A DNA stretch of 64,000 nt. Origin: Colimorpha sp045639845 (GTDB taxonomy: Bacteria; Bacteroidota; Bacteroidia; Bacteroidales; P3). Under the pieces are notes generated by a model that was not told where the DNA came from, searched no databases, and was given only the letters and a program-made list of their open reading frames with translations. This document shows, in pieces, positions 35,599 through 45,743 of the stretch (positions are counted from its first letter, which is position 1; each line of letters starts with the position of its first letter). Position numbers and translations under genes: made by a program. The stretch covers positions 1 through 64,000 of the forward strand of contig JAZUDW010000107.1 in NCBI GenBank assembly GCA_045639845.1. The letters are read 5' to 3'.

Positions 35599-36852
35599 AT
35601 GATGCGCAAAGAGTTATACGAAAGAATATACCAATCGGTGATGATGATACCCCGCGGGCGTGTTGCCACCTACGGCGATATTGCCTGGCTCAGCGGCAAC
35701 GCCCATATGGCCAGGCTGGTAGGCAACGCGCTGCACGCAAACCCTTATCCCGGACAGGTTCCCTGCCACCGCGTGGTCAACAGCCAAGGTCGCCTGGCCG
35801 ACGCTTTCGCCTTTGGCGGCAGCAATCGACAACGAGAGATGCTCTTGGAGGAGGGGGTGACCTTCGTAGGCGACAAGGTGGATATGGCGCACTGCCGCTG
35901 GAACGTGAGAGCCAACGACTATCAACCTGCCACCTTGGTTCCACCCTTGCTACACAAAGGCGACAAAGTAGCTTTGGCGGCCACCGCCCGCAAGGTATCA
36001 CCTTCAGAGATGGAAGCTGCCATACAGATGATACGCTCTTGGGGACTGGATGTGGTGGTACCCGAGGGTCTCTACAACGAGCAAAATCAGCTGGCCGGCA
36101 CCGACGAGCATCGTGCCCGCCTGTTTCAAAGTCTGCTCGACGACACCTCGATTCGTGCCATCTTCTGTGCCCGCGGTGGCTATGGCACCGTTCGTATGGC
36201 CGACGCGCTGAATTGGGACACATTTAAGCTCCATCCCAAGTGGATAGTGGGGTACAGCGATGTTACTGTGTTGCACTCGCTGATACATCAGCAACTCCAC
36301 ACGGCGACGCTTCACGCTATCATGCCTATCAACATCCATAAGACGATGATCAAAGAACCCTCGCCTGCCACCGGCTCGCTACATCGCTACCTCTTCGACG
36401 GCATGATAGACTACCCTCACCTTAACCTTCCCTCGCCTCATTTCCGCAGCGGACAAGCCCGCGGCATAGTGGTGGGTGGCAACCTGTCCATGCTCTACAG
36501 CCAGCTGGCTTCATCGTCGGATATCGACACTGCCGACAAGATACTCTTTATCGAAGACCTCGACGAATATCTATACCATATAGACCGTATGATGATGGCA
36601 CTACTTCGCAGCGGCAAACTGACGAATCTCCGTGGCCTGATTGTGGGTGCCATGAGTTCAATGCACGACAACACCATCCCTTTTGGCGAGTCTGCCGAAG
36701 AGATAATCATGCGCATCGTGGCTCCTTTCAACTACCCTGTGGCCACCCGAGTTCAGATAGGCCACATAGAAGAGCAAAATCTGGCCTTGCCTTTGGGCAT
36801 AGAGATGGAACTAACCGTAGATGATCAAGGAAACGCTTGTTTACATTGTTGA
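35599..36852 (+). CDS. MGMT-domain / LD-carboxypeptidase (S66) fusion
   Basis: 417 residues, no signal peptide. Residues ~5-105 are the C-terminal DNA-binding/methyl-acceptor domain of O6-methylguanine methyltransferase: IPRGRVATYGDIA (recognition helix area) and VPCHRVV with acceptor Cys56 intact, so it is not a Cys-less alkyltransferase-like protein. Residues ~115-417 are an S66 LD-carboxypeptidase (LdcA), which trims the terminal D-Ala of tetrapeptides in peptidoglycan recycling: CARGGYGTVRM, GYSD with nucleophile Ser220, LFIEDLDEY with Glu319, QIGHIEEQ with His389. The two functions have no obvious link. Start is the first of two ATG codons. The gene stands alone between inverted repeats. 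Confidence 0.9.
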   Translation: MMRKELYERIYQSVMMIPRGRVATYGDIAWLSGNAHMARLVGNALHANPYPGQVPCHRVVNSQGRLADAFAFGGSNRQREMLLEEGVTFVGDKVDMAHCRWNVRANDYQPATLVPPLLHKGDKVALAATARKVSPSEMEAAIQMIRSWGLDVVVPEGLYNEQNQLAGTDEHRARLFQSLLDDTSIRAIFCARGGYGTVRMADALNWDTFKLHPKWIVGYSDVTVLHSLIHQQLHTATLHAIMPINIHKTMIKEPSPATGSLHRYLFDGMIDYPHLNLPSPHFRSGQARGIVVGGNLSMLYSQLASSSDIDTADKILFIEDLDEYLYHIDRMMMALLRSGKLTNLRGLIVGAMSSMHDNTIPFGESAEEIIMRIVAPFNYPVATRVQIGHIEEQNLALPLGIEMELTVDDQGNACLHC

Positions 36853-37156
36853 ACTAAAGATTTATTTATATGAAGTGATCAGTGATCCGACAAATGTATT
36901 TTTAGTGATCAGTGATCGGTAATCTGACAAATGTGTTTGCTGTGTGGTATTGTCTGTTCACTGATCACTAAATAATCACTCTTCACTAATCACTACCTCA
37001 TCACAAATCGACTGAACTATGGTCAGCAACTGAAGTGGAGCTTACAAACAGGTCAACACATCAACAACAATTGAATTATTTATATGATGTATCAAGGGAA
37101 ACGCCGTTACCCCCATCGACCCATCGATATACCCAGGAATCAAATGAATAGTTGTA
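36853..37156. other. Repeat-rich gap between fusion gene and NusG-like gene
   Basis: Holds the right 24-bp inverted repeat (36873-36896), a second partial AGTGATCAGTGATCGG copy (36903-36930) and GTCTGTTCACTGATCACT (36951-36968) that mirrors the left flank at 35487-35515. No gene seen. Confidence 0.65.
36873..36896 (-). repeat. 24-bp inverted repeat, right copy
   Basis: AAGTGATCAGTGATCCGACA plus AATG; perfect complement of 35525-35548. Confidence 0.8.
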
Positions 37157-37714
37157 TCAATAGCTGTCGGGTTCGGCATCCATATCGGACGGTTTAAGTT
37201 CAGAGCGGGATATACGGGTGACAAACGACTTGCCCACAGCCTCTATTGTAATACTAAAATTGCCATCTTTGCAAGCTTTGACTAGCCGTCCCGTCATGCC
37301 TTTGAACTCACCGGAAAGAATGGTAGCAGCGGCACCTTTCACTAGTTTGGAGGATTCATGAAGGTAGAACTTTCGGTGGGTGGCTTCAAAGGAGCGTATG
37401 GCATTCATCTCATCGTCGGACACTTCAGCAAGCTCACGGAAACCTGTCTCGAAATTGGGTTTGGACAATAGTTTGATCACTCCTTTGGTTGTACGAGCAT
37501 CGTAGATACGATACTGATTGATCTTAAGGAAAAGATAGCAGGGGAACATAGGTTCGTCTTCCACCTCAGAGGTATATCTGCCCCCTTCGAAACGCTTGAT
37601 GAGAGGCAGGTAGCATTCGATAGGAGGCTGGTGCTGTGCATAACGCTGCTGCACCCTCTTCTCGTCGCCCGGGTAGGTAAAAGCCACTACCCAATGTTGT
37701 TCGTTTCCTTTCAT
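37157..37714 (-). CDS. NusG-like (UpxY/RfaH-type) transcription antiterminator
   Basis: 185 residues. N-terminal NGN domain (HWVVAFTYPGDEKRVQQRY, CYLPLIKRFEGG, FPCYLFLKI, residues ~6-110) and a C-terminal KOW domain (GEFKGMTGRLVKA). This is the layout of specialised NusG paralogues such as UpxY, which in Bacteroides promote elongation of capsule operons; they differ from housekeeping NusG, which sits by secE/rplK. Here it is 65 nt downstream of sprA on the same strand, not in a capsule locus. Its target operon cannot be told; long operons or the 7-kb genes in this window are candidates (inference). Confidence 0.85.
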   Translation of the reverse strand: MKGNEQHWVVAFTYPGDEKRVQQRYAQHQPPIECYLPLIKRFEGGRYTSEVEDEPMFPCYLFLKINQYRIYDARTTKGVIKLLSKPNFETGFRELAEVSDDEMNAIRSFEATHRKFYLHESSKLVKGAAATILSGEFKGMTGRLVKACKDGNFSITIEAVGKSFVTRISRSELKPSDMDAEPDSY

Positions 37715-37779
37715 AATGAGTGGTTATCGGTTGGTATATCGGTGATGGAATCTTATTATGCTACAACGGCATACCGCTG

Positions 37780-40700
37780 TTAGAAACTAAACCTTAACGA
37801 GAGGCCGCCCTTAGTGGTAGCCGTAAGGAAGGAGAGATAGGGATTGTTGATATTGGTCTGAACAAAGAAACGAAGGGTCAGGTCGGCAGAGACGGCATAG
37901 TCAGCACTAAATTCGGCCATCCAAACTTTGCTACCACTGCTGGCCTGGCTGGTCAGCTGATTGATCTTCCGTATCATCGTCTTGTTGTCGTTGTAGGTGA
38001 TATTGAGATTGAGCACGAGGTCGCTCTTGAGGTCGTGCTGCTTGTCGCCGGCTTTGATATGGACTTCGACATCCTTGAAACGATAGCCCATGCCGAGAGT
38101 AAAACCATCGCGAGTGGTCTCTGTGAGCTGATTGTTGGCAAAGCTGAGATTGAGTGACCTATTCTTCTGAATGCTGAGATTCATTTGGAAATTATTGACC
38201 ATATTGACGCTCATCTTCAGCAAGGGGTTGAACTGCTCGGTGAGGCTCACACCCTCCATGGTGACGGGAGCAATATAGTCGCCACCACCGTTGAGGACAG
38301 ACTCGAAGCCATAGTCGTACTGGTCTATCACAGCTCCGATGGCAGCATCAGTATAGTAGTTGCCAATGGTATAGGTAGAAGTGTAACGATGGCTGATGGT
38401 GATATTGGTAAACCATTTTTGAAGAGCCGGAATCTTGGAGAGACCATTGTAGTTGAGACTCCAGTTGGGCAATGGCATTTTGAGGAAGGGTGAGAATGAT
38501 CGCGTAGCAGGATCGTCGCCCAGATAGGTAGCCAAGAAGGCGGTGAGAAGTACCGTTTGCTGATTGGGGCTATAGCCTGCAGGGAAATACATACGTGTCA
38601 TAGTGTCATACACCATCTGGTGCGCATAGTCGTCGGGATTGGTGGACGACAATCGTTCGGCCACTACAATACGGTTGTCGAGGAACTGCTGATACAACTG
38701 GTCGGGATCGCGGAAAGCGGTACGGAAACTCCAGGTGGTAGAGGTGTAAGAACCCGTAAGACGATAAGACAAGGGCCCCTCTACCCTACCCGACTGCGAA
38801 AGATACTTATAATAGTACTCTTCGCGCGACGAAGTGTTCTGTGCCATGGTGACATCGATCTTCATATCGCGAATAGGTTCGAGCGTTGCCTGTAGGGAGA
38901 ACACTTGGTTGGAAGTAGCAAACGACGGATCATTCATCAGAGAGTCGCGACTAAAGAGGTCGCGATCGCGAAGATAGTCGGCAATATCGACATTGGCACC
39001 AAAGACGAAAGGTAGGCCTGGCGTCCAGACCGCCATGGGATCCATACCCAATATGGTGGCTTCGCCCATATAACCGGCGATACTCTGTGACGAAGACTGG
39101 TTGAAGGAGGTGTTGAGATTTTTGACACCAGCCACCATACGGAGACCCAAATAGCCGAGTTCGCGAAGCGTCTCTTTGAGATGCTCACGGCGGAGTGAGT
39201 CGGCCACACGGGCATCTTCGGCAGTCTTGGCTTGATCTGTCTTCAAACCGCGTTTCTCGTCGATCTTATTGCGTTCTTTATCTTTGAGCTTACTATCGTT
39301 GGTTTTCTGCCCAAGACGTTGCGTTGGACGTTTGGCAAGAGCCTTCTTCAAGATCGGCACCTTGTTGTAGAGTTTGTTGAAATCGCCGCCAAGGGTGGCA
39401 GTAAGCTGAGATGTGTTTTGAATATGGCTACCTTGGGCAGCAAGGGCCTGTGTGGTACCCATATAAGTGTAACTAGAACGGTAGCTTACGGGCATACGCA
39501 AGAAGTCGAGATAGGGCAACTTGGAGATAGGCACATCCCAACTGAGGTTGAGCGACTGCTGATAGTTTTCCATGGTACCGCCGCCGAGGATCGAGCTCCA
39601 GATAGAGTCGGCCGCAGTGCGCTCCTCGACGAGTCCGGGAGGTTCATCGATACGAGCATTGGCACCCGCATCGAACTGGAGTCGCAGACTACGAGAGATA
39701 TCGTAGGCAAAGCTATAGTCTCTACGCCATGTAAACTGCTTGAAGTAGGCAGGCCTGATGATAACGAGGGCAGCACTCTTGTTGCGCAAAAGCGTGGATT
39801 CGATGTCGCGATACACCTCCGTAGAGAAGGAGATATTCTTGGGCTGAGTATAGAGATTGAAATCTTTGATGATTTTGAGATTCTTGTTTTGGAACGCTTT
39901 CTTCTTCTCAAACGGTTTAAGCTGTTTAGGCTGGGTGAACGCAAACGAATAGGTGAAACCACCACGATGCTGATCTTTGTTGTAATATTCCAGATCGTCG
40001 TCGCTGGTACGCTCACCACTATAGGCATAGCTGAAAGCGAAATTCTCAAAGTCGTAGAAATGCGGTTTCAGAGCATTCTTGCCCACACGCTCCTTGCGAA
40101 TATTAGTGAGTGTGATATTGGTGGTGGTCTTACGTTCCTGCGTCATTCGTTTCACGCTGTCGCGTTCGGCCATCGTCTGATAGGTAGCCAGGTCATCCAA
40201 AAGCACCACATCGGGATCCAAAGGATTGTATTCGGGACTGCCTATCGTCTTGTTGCGGTCTATATAGAAAGGAATATGCATACCCCAGTTTTCGGGGAAG
40301 AATTTTCCAAGTTCCAGTTGCATGGTAGTCTGCAGATTGAACTGATTGATAAGTTCAAGAGTAGTAAGCCGGTCTTCCAGATTACCGAAGCCCGACGAGG
40401 TGTAGGATGAGTAGATAGAGAGAGTACCCAAATCGGCCAGATTGGTACGGCCCAAGGCCATAGCAGACCATCCGCCTCGCTGAGTGTAGTCGGAAAGACG
40501 CAGCTCATTGATCCAAACGATAGCACTCTTAGGCATCATATCATTGCCATCGTCGAGACTTTCTTTCTTGGGGTTACGCACTCCGACCATGATCACCTTC
40601 ACCTTGCCCAAATTAGGAGAGCCCAACACCGTATATCGGTGTCCATCGGGTGAGAACTCGCTATAGAGCATGGTAGAACTGTATTCGAGGTTGCCTTCGC

Positions 40701-43700
40701 GGATAAGGCGGTTTCGGTTGGTCTTGATGGCGGTGAGATGCTGAAGATCAATTTCCACATTATTTTCGGCAGGCCATACGCCCAAACGATCGTCGCGAGA
40801 TACACCCCAAGGTGTAAGCTTGAGCGGCACCTCGTATTCGTAATAGTTGGAAGTGTAGTCGCTACCCAAACGCACAAAGAGAACAAGGTCGTCATCGTCG
40901 AGATTGTCGAGCTCATGTTTCTGCTCAGCATGAACAAACATCTTGAGTTTGCCATAATAGCGCATATCGTACTGGGAGTTGCGATACACGGCACGCGCAT
41001 CGCCACTGGCCAAGTTGGTAATATCTAGAGAAAGAGCCTGCTCGTTGAGACGGGTGTAGTTGCTGCTGGTGCTATACCACTGTTCGCGTTCAATTCCCGG
41101 AGGCAGACAATATGGCACAGGCTCTCGGCTACCGTTTTCCTGAATATTGACAGTGCTCAGAGTAAACGAAGTGTTGGCATCGGTACCCGTGACATAGTCG
41201 CCCGGCTGATGAAGATCTTCACTATATTTACGCCAAGTGCCGTACACCAGTTCGAGAGTAGCAAAACGAAGAATAACAGGATCCTGAAACTCACGAAGAA
41301 ACATACGGATGAAACGGATGCTTTGGAATCCGTTGATGGAGCCCACCTTACGGTCGGGTTCACGAATGGGGATGCTAAACTGATACCATCGGGCAATGGG
41401 GGCTATTGTGCCGTCGGGCAGAGGCACATCGTTGGCTTCCTGAATATCTACAATGTGGTTCTGCCCCACCACCATCTGATCGGGGCGAAGGTCGATCACA
41501 TATTCATAATAAGCCTCACCTTCACTCAGCGTATTATCCTTATTGATATCCTCTACATTAGGGAACGAGGATCCAGATGTGGGATAGCTCTCTGGATTAT
41601 CGACAGTAGCACGGTTGTTGCCCTCGGGATGGTTGTAGTATTTATAACGATCCACTATCTTGAGGTCGGCATTGTCGTAGTCGCTTCCCAAATAATGATG
41701 GTAATTGTCGCTACTGGGGTCTTCTATGGCATTGAGGTAGGCCATACTGGCAGGGCCAAACTGATTGGACAGACTTTGAAGATAGCCGTTGAAGAAACTC
41801 TGCTCGTCTTGCACATAGGTGCTACCCAAACCATCGTAACCCACATCCTGATACTTGCGGGTAGATTCATCGAGAGAGAAAGCATTGACGATGGACTGGG
41901 TCTTGGGTACTCGGCCCCAGATTGTGGTATCGACAGGCAAATCATTGAAAGCATCCGCATCGGAGCCGCCAGGGAGACCTTGTTCGAAACTCTTACGACC
42001 ATCGCGAAGGATATCTTCACTGATATCGCCCAAATTGATATAGAACTTACCACCGGGCAGAGCATCGTTGTGCTCACCCGTTTCGGGATCAAGGAAGGGA
42101 TCGAGCACCCAGAATTCGATAGTCTCGATATTCTGTGTCTCAAAATCTGTATAGTCGAGATGGCGCATAATACCGCCCCAACGAGTTGCAGGGTCATTGA
42201 GTCGGCCGTCGGCATCAACACCTCTACTATATTGGGTAGGCGCCACATCGTAGTTATAGGGGCCACGTTCAGAAGGATAGTAAGCGAGGTTGAGTTCGGC
42301 GATACGGTCTTCCGAACCCAAAGCCATATCCTTATTGGGGAACACCTCAGTAGAAGAGATACGACGGGCATAAGGCTTGCTACGGTCGGCCACCGTAATA
42401 TTGTCGGGGCACTGAGCCGAGTTGGCATCGCCATTGCTGCGCCCATAGAAGACGTTGTGGATGGTGTACCATGAAAGCAAAGCTCGGTTCATACCATATT
42501 CCAACCCAGTGCCACTGGCCGTCTCGGGGAAGAGGGGCATAGGTGTAGCACAATCCTGAGGGGTACTGGCGAGATGCCACGAAGTAGGCGACTTCAAGTC
42601 GATAGAGCTTTCTGCACCCTCGAAATCGTCGATGTAGGAAGCCGAGCCGTCTTTGCTACCTGTGCGAGCCATACCTGGTATAAACTGAGCGAACTCAGCC
42701 TGCAAGGTGAGTGCCGAGGGTTCCTTGGTAGAGATAAAGGGGAGCTTATCTACAATCTTGGTGATAAGAGGAACATCGTGCTTATAGTTAAGGTCGAGGC
42801 CCCAGATGCTGTTGCTGGTAGGCTCGTCGCCGAAGTTATTCTTCACCGTCATGGGTTTCTCTCGAAGATTCATAAAAGTACCACCCAGATGGAAATCAGG
42901 GTTAAACTCATAGTCGAGATGAAGACCCAGCATACGTTTGGTAGTCATAGAGAAGGTATTGTTCTCGCTACTCACACTGATAGGTGTGTTGCTGCTAAGA
43001 AGACTCTCGTTGATGATGCGCACCGTACCCATCGTATAATCGACGGTATAGTCCACATTCTCGATCAGCGGCATACCACCCGCCGTCACTCTCACAGATC
43101 CCGGAGAGACGCTGTATCCAAGACTGATCTCGCCACTCACACTGCTGGTATAGTAGCCCTCAAGGAAGAACTTATTCTTGTCGGCATACTGCTGGGCCAG
43201 TGTCTGAGTCATCGTATAGAGAGAGTCGAAGCAGTAATCGTCGGCATACTCGGGACCCAGTTTCTCACGTAGGTCCCTACCAAAAGGTTCCACATAGGGG
43301 AAGAAGATTCGACCCGTGGAAGCCTGAATGGTACCACCCTTGTAGGCAGCGCTATCCATCCAGTCAAACACACCGTCGGGCATATAATAGCTCTGCGAAG
43401 CATCCATGCGGTCGAGTCCAAGCAACTCTACCAAAGGCACACCCTCGTAGGGGCCTTCGGTAAGATAGCCTATACCCACGCCGCCGTCGGGACTCTCATA
43501 GAGCACATTGAGACGGAAATTTTCGCGGCTCAGCTGAGTACTCTTCAAGAAATAGACGTTCTTCATCATCAACTTCCACAATGAGTTGCGGGGATTCACC
43601 TTGGAGCTTTTGAGCAGTTTTACCACCAGCGTATTGGGGTCGTTCACACCATCGGTGGTGAGCTCTCCCACTTGATATACAGTGGTATCGCCTACCACTT

Positions 43701-45096
43701 GATACTGGAATGCGACAGCCAAAATCTGGTCGTTGCTCAAAGGCTGCGAGAGGGTGATGAAACCCAAACGACTGTTGTAGGTATATTCACTCGGGTTGAG
43801 CAGTCGGGCGCTCTCCACCTTCTCATAGTCGGTGCCGCTGGTAAAACCGATAGTGGTCATATAGTTGGTCACGGCATCGATGCTGCGGATAGTTGAAAGA
43901 TTGACGACTGGGGAACCAGCAGGGCCAGCCATCAAGAGATTGTTAACATTGTTGGCGGGGCGAACTGTGGTAACATCACCCTGCCCTATTCCATTCACGT
44001 AGCGAGACTGAGGATTGGCCTCACCCAGATCGGTAAGCGCCACTATGTTTCTGTTGTTAGTGACAGCAGCACCCACGTTGGTACGCCACACCTCCATGCG
44101 GATAATCTTGATATTGGAGTTGACCAACGGAAGAGCCGACATGGCCTTATTGTAATTATCGTGAAAATATTGGGCAATGAAATAGTGGCGATTCTCTTCG
44201 TATTCGTCGGCACGGATCTCGAACTCCTGTGCACTAGCACCACCTTGTACCTGCATATTCTCGGTGCTAGTCTCTTTTTGACTTAACACAGCATCGACCA
44301 TCAAGTTTCCGAACTTCAACTTGGTATGGAAACCCCAGAGTTGCTGACTACCCTTGATGAGCGTAGTATTGAGTGGGAAAGAGACATCGCCTGCATCGAA
44401 GAGCTGGAGTATATCATCCTCCTTGCCCTCGTATTTCAATTTGATCTGATTCTCGAAATCGAAGGTAGCCTTGGTGTTGTAGTTGACATCAAAATCGAAG
44501 AGGTCTCCAATCTTTGCGTTGATACCCACCTGAATATTTTCGTCAAACTTGGGAGTGATACGACTGCGTTGCGAGGGATCAGCATTGGGGTCGGCGGTAT
44601 AGTTGTGCACCAACTCAAAACTTAGGTCAGCACTACCCGTCTTGCTTATCTCTATCTCCGGACGCGTCGTTGTCAGAGCCTCAAGCTTTCGACTAATCTC
44701 ATTGTAACCAGGGATCTGACTCAAGAGACCGCCTTCAGGATTGGCATTATTGGTGGTATTGGTAACCTTATCGTTCCAATATTTCTCCATCAGTTGTTCC
44801 ATACGGTAGTCTTGGTACTCTTGGAAAGTCATATACTGACGGTTGACCACGATATCGCCCACTTTGGTTATCTTCACATAGCTATTGTCGCGGGCATCGT
44901 ATTCCACAGTGGTCGTCACATTGGAAGGTGTCCAGTCGGGATTTTGCGCTTTGAGCGACAGACAGGGTAGAAAGAAGAACAACAATAGTACCAAGCACCA
45001 ATAGCGCACAGGCCCACTATATGAGCCACTACGAGGGGTATTTATATTGTTATTCTTATTCACAACGATACTATTACAATCGACTACTGCACCCAA
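37780..45096 (-). CDS. sprA: SprA/Sov, T9SS outer-membrane translocon
   Basis: 2438 residues, the size expected for SprA, the 36-strand outer-membrane channel through which T9SS cargo passes. Signal peptide core WCLVLLLFFFLPCLSLKAQ. The SprA N-terminal signatures are present: TFQEYQDYRMEQLM, IPGYNEISRKLEAL, ISKTGSADLSFEL, KLKYEGKEDDILQLFDAGDVSF split over two blocks; the C-terminus is strand-rich and ends GLSLRFSF, as in outer-membrane barrels. No ATG precedes the signal peptide: the ORF starts with TTG at 45096, 3 nt after the ruvA stop, or GTG at 45063. The ruvA-sprA pairing is common in Bacteroidota. Confidence 0.95.
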   Translation of the reverse strand: MGAVVDCNSIVVNKNNNINTPRSGSYSGPVRYWCLVLLLFFFLPCLSLKAQNPDWTPSNVTTTVEYDARDNSYVKITKVGDIVVNRQYMTFQEYQDYRMEQLMEKYWNDKVTNTTNNANPEGGLLSQIPGYNEISRKLEALTTTRPEIEISKTGSADLSFELVHNYTADPNADPSQRSRITPKFDENIQVGINAKIGDLFDFDVNYNTKATFDFENQIKLKYEGKEDDILQLFDAGDVSFPLNTTLIKGSQQLWGFHTKLKFGNLMVDAVLSQKETSTENMQVQGGASAQEFEIRADEYEENRHYFIAQYFHDNYNKAMSALPLVNSNIKIIRMEVWRTNVGAAVTNNRNIVALTDLGEANPQSRYVNGIGQGDVTTVRPANNVNNLLMAGPAGSPVVNLSTIRSIDAVTNYMTTIGFTSGTDYEKVESARLLNPSEYTYNSRLGFITLSQPLSNDQILAVAFQYQVVGDTTVYQVGELTTDGVNDPNTLVVKLLKSSKVNPRNSLWKLMMKNVYFLKSTQLSRENFRLNVLYESPDGGVGIGYLTEGPYEGVPLVELLGLDRMDASQSYYMPDGVFDWMDSAAYKGGTIQASTGRIFFPYVEPFGRDLREKLGPEYADDYCFDSLYTMTQTLAQQYADKNKFFLEGYYTSSVSGEISLGYSVSPGSVRVTAGGMPLIENVDYTVDYTMGTVRIINESLLSSNTPISVSSENNTFSMTTKRMLGLHLDYEFNPDFHLGGTFMNLREKPMTVKNNFGDEPTSNSIWGLDLNYKHDVPLITKIVDKLPFISTKEPSALTLQAEFAQFIPGMARTGSKDGSASYIDDFEGAESSIDLKSPTSWHLASTPQDCATPMPLFPETASGTGLEYGMNRALLSWYTIHNVFYGRSNGDANSAQCPDNITVADRSKPYARRISSTEVFPNKDMALGSEDRIAELNLAYYPSERGPYNYDVAPTQYSRGVDADGRLNDPATRWGGIMRHLDYTDFETQNIETIEFWVLDPFLDPETGEHNDALPGGKFYINLGDISEDILRDGRKSFEQGLPGGSDADAFNDLPVDTTIWGRVPKTQSIVNAFSLDESTRKYQDVGYDGLGSTYVQDEQSFFNGYLQSLSNQFGPASMAYLNAIEDPSSDNYHHYLGSDYDNADLKIVDRYKYYNHPEGNNRATVDNPESYPTSGSSFPNVEDINKDNTLSEGEAYYEYVIDLRPDQMVVGQNHIVDIQEANDVPLPDGTIAPIARWYQFSIPIREPDRKVGSINGFQSIRFIRMFLREFQDPVILRFATLELVYGTWRKYSEDLHQPGDYVTGTDANTSFTLSTVNIQENGSREPVPYCLPPGIEREQWYSTSSNYTRLNEQALSLDITNLASGDARAVYRNSQYDMRYYGKLKMFVHAEQKHELDNLDDDDLVLFVRLGSDYTSNYYEYEVPLKLTPWGVSRDDRLGVWPAENNVEIDLQHLTAIKTNRNRLIREGNLEYSSTMLYSEFSPDGHRYTVLGSPNLGKVKVIMVGVRNPKKESLDDGNDMMPKSAIVWINELRLSDYTQRGGWSAMALGRTNLADLGTLSIYSSYTSSGFGNLEDRLTTLELINQFNLQTTMQLELGKFFPENWGMHIPFYIDRNKTIGSPEYNPLDPDVVLLDDLATYQTMAERDSVKRMTQERKTTTNITLTNIRKERVGKNALKPHFYDFENFAFSYAYSGERTSDDDLEYYNKDQHRGGFTYSFAFTQPKQLKPFEKKKAFQNKNLKIIKDFNLYTQPKNISFSTEVYRDIESTLLRNKSAALVIIRPAYFKQFTWRRDYSFAYDISRSLRLQFDAGANARIDEPPGLVEERTAADSIWSSILGGGTMENYQQSLNLSWDVPISKLPYLDFLRMPVSYRSSYTYMGTTQALAAQGSHIQNTSQLTATLGGDFNKLYNKVPILKKALAKRPTQRLGQKTNDSKLKDKERNKIDEKRGLKTDQAKTAEDARVADSLRREHLKETLRELGYLGLRMVAGVKNLNTSFNQSSSQSIAGYMGEATILGMDPMAVWTPGLPFVFGANVDIADYLRDRDLFSRDSLMNDPSFATSNQVFSLQATLEPIRDMKIDVTMAQNTSSREEYYYKYLSQSGRVEGPLSYRLTGSYTSTTWSFRTAFRDPDQLYQQFLDNRIVVAERLSSTNPDDYAHQMVYDTMTRMYFPAGYSPNQQTVLLTAFLATYLGDDPATRSFSPFLKMPLPNWSLNYNGLSKIPALQKWFTNITISHRYTSTYTIGNYYTDAAIGAVIDQYDYGFESVLNGGGDYIAPVTMEGVSLTEQFNPLLKMSVNMVNNFQMNLSIQKNRSLNLSFANNQLTETTRDGFTLGMGYRFKDVEVHIKAGDKQHDLKSDLVLNLNITYNDNKTMIRKINQLTSQASSGSKVWMAEFSADYAVSADLTLRFFVQTNINNPYLSFLTATTKGGLSLRFSF

Positions 45097-45099
45097 AGG

Positions 45100-45681
45100 C
45101 TATAGTTTCCCTAAAGCCAGCTTGATCAGCTCTTCTACCGAGGCATCGGCATGGTCTTTGGCAAGAGCCTGAAGCACCTTGTCGGCAGCAGCCTTGGGGA
45201 AGCCCAACATAGTCAATGCAGATAACGCTTCTTCGACGTTTTTATTACTTACAACAAAAGCATTTAACATATTGCCGTCCATTTTCCCTATCTTATCCTG
45301 CAATTCGAGGATAATACGCTGAGCACCCTTGGCACCTATGCCCTTTACTGACTGCACTTTTTTTACATTCTGGGTAGCCACAGCCTCTTTGAGTTCGGAC
45401 ACAGTGAGCGACGAGAGCATCATACGCGCCGTACCCGCACCCACACCGCTTATAGCGATAAGCAGACGGAACATCTCGCGTTCTTCGGCCTCGTAGAAGC
45501 CAAAAAGCAGATGAGCATCTTCCCGTACCACATAATGAACAAAAAGCTTCACCTGCTTCAAGTCTTTGATTTGAGCATAGGTATTGACCGATATCTCTAT
45601 CATGTACCCCACACCGCAACAATCCACTACAGCATAACTGGGGGTAACATCAGCCAATTCTCCTTTGATATATTCGTACAT
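45100..45681 (-). CDS. ruvA: Holliday junction branch-migration protein RuvA
   Basis: 193 residues. N-terminal OB-fold (MYEYIKGELADVTPSYAVVD...GVGYMIEIS), two helix-hairpin-helix motifs (ISGVGAGTARMMLSSL and VKGIGAKGAQRIILEL) and a C-terminal RuvB-binding domain (ALSALTMLGFPKAAADKVLQ). Binds four-way junctions as a tetramer and loads the RuvB motor. Upstream of and probably cotranscribed with sprA. Confidence 0.97.
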   Translation of the reverse strand: MYEYIKGELADVTPSYAVVDCCGVGYMIEISVNTYAQIKDLKQVKLFVHYVVREDAHLLFGFYEAEEREMFRLLIAISGVGAGTARMMLSSLTVSELKEAVATQNVKKVQSVKGIGAKGAQRIILELQDKIGKMDGNMLNAFVVSNKNVEEALSALTMLGFPKAAADKVLQALAKDHADASVEELIKLALGKL

Positions 45682-45743
45682 TCTTTTTTAATTATTTTCA
45701 AATGATGTGCACTATTTGTACTCATAATAAATTGGACACAGCC

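Noticed and set aside
35525..36896. Insertion sequence carrying the MGMT/LdcA gene
   Set aside because: There is no transposase and the repeats have no visible target duplication, so only 'inverted-repeat-flanked gene' is claimed.
39232..42474. Long plus-strand ORFs opposite sprA (392 and 421 codons)
   Set aside because: Shadows caused by codon usage of sprA; low complexity without domain motifs.
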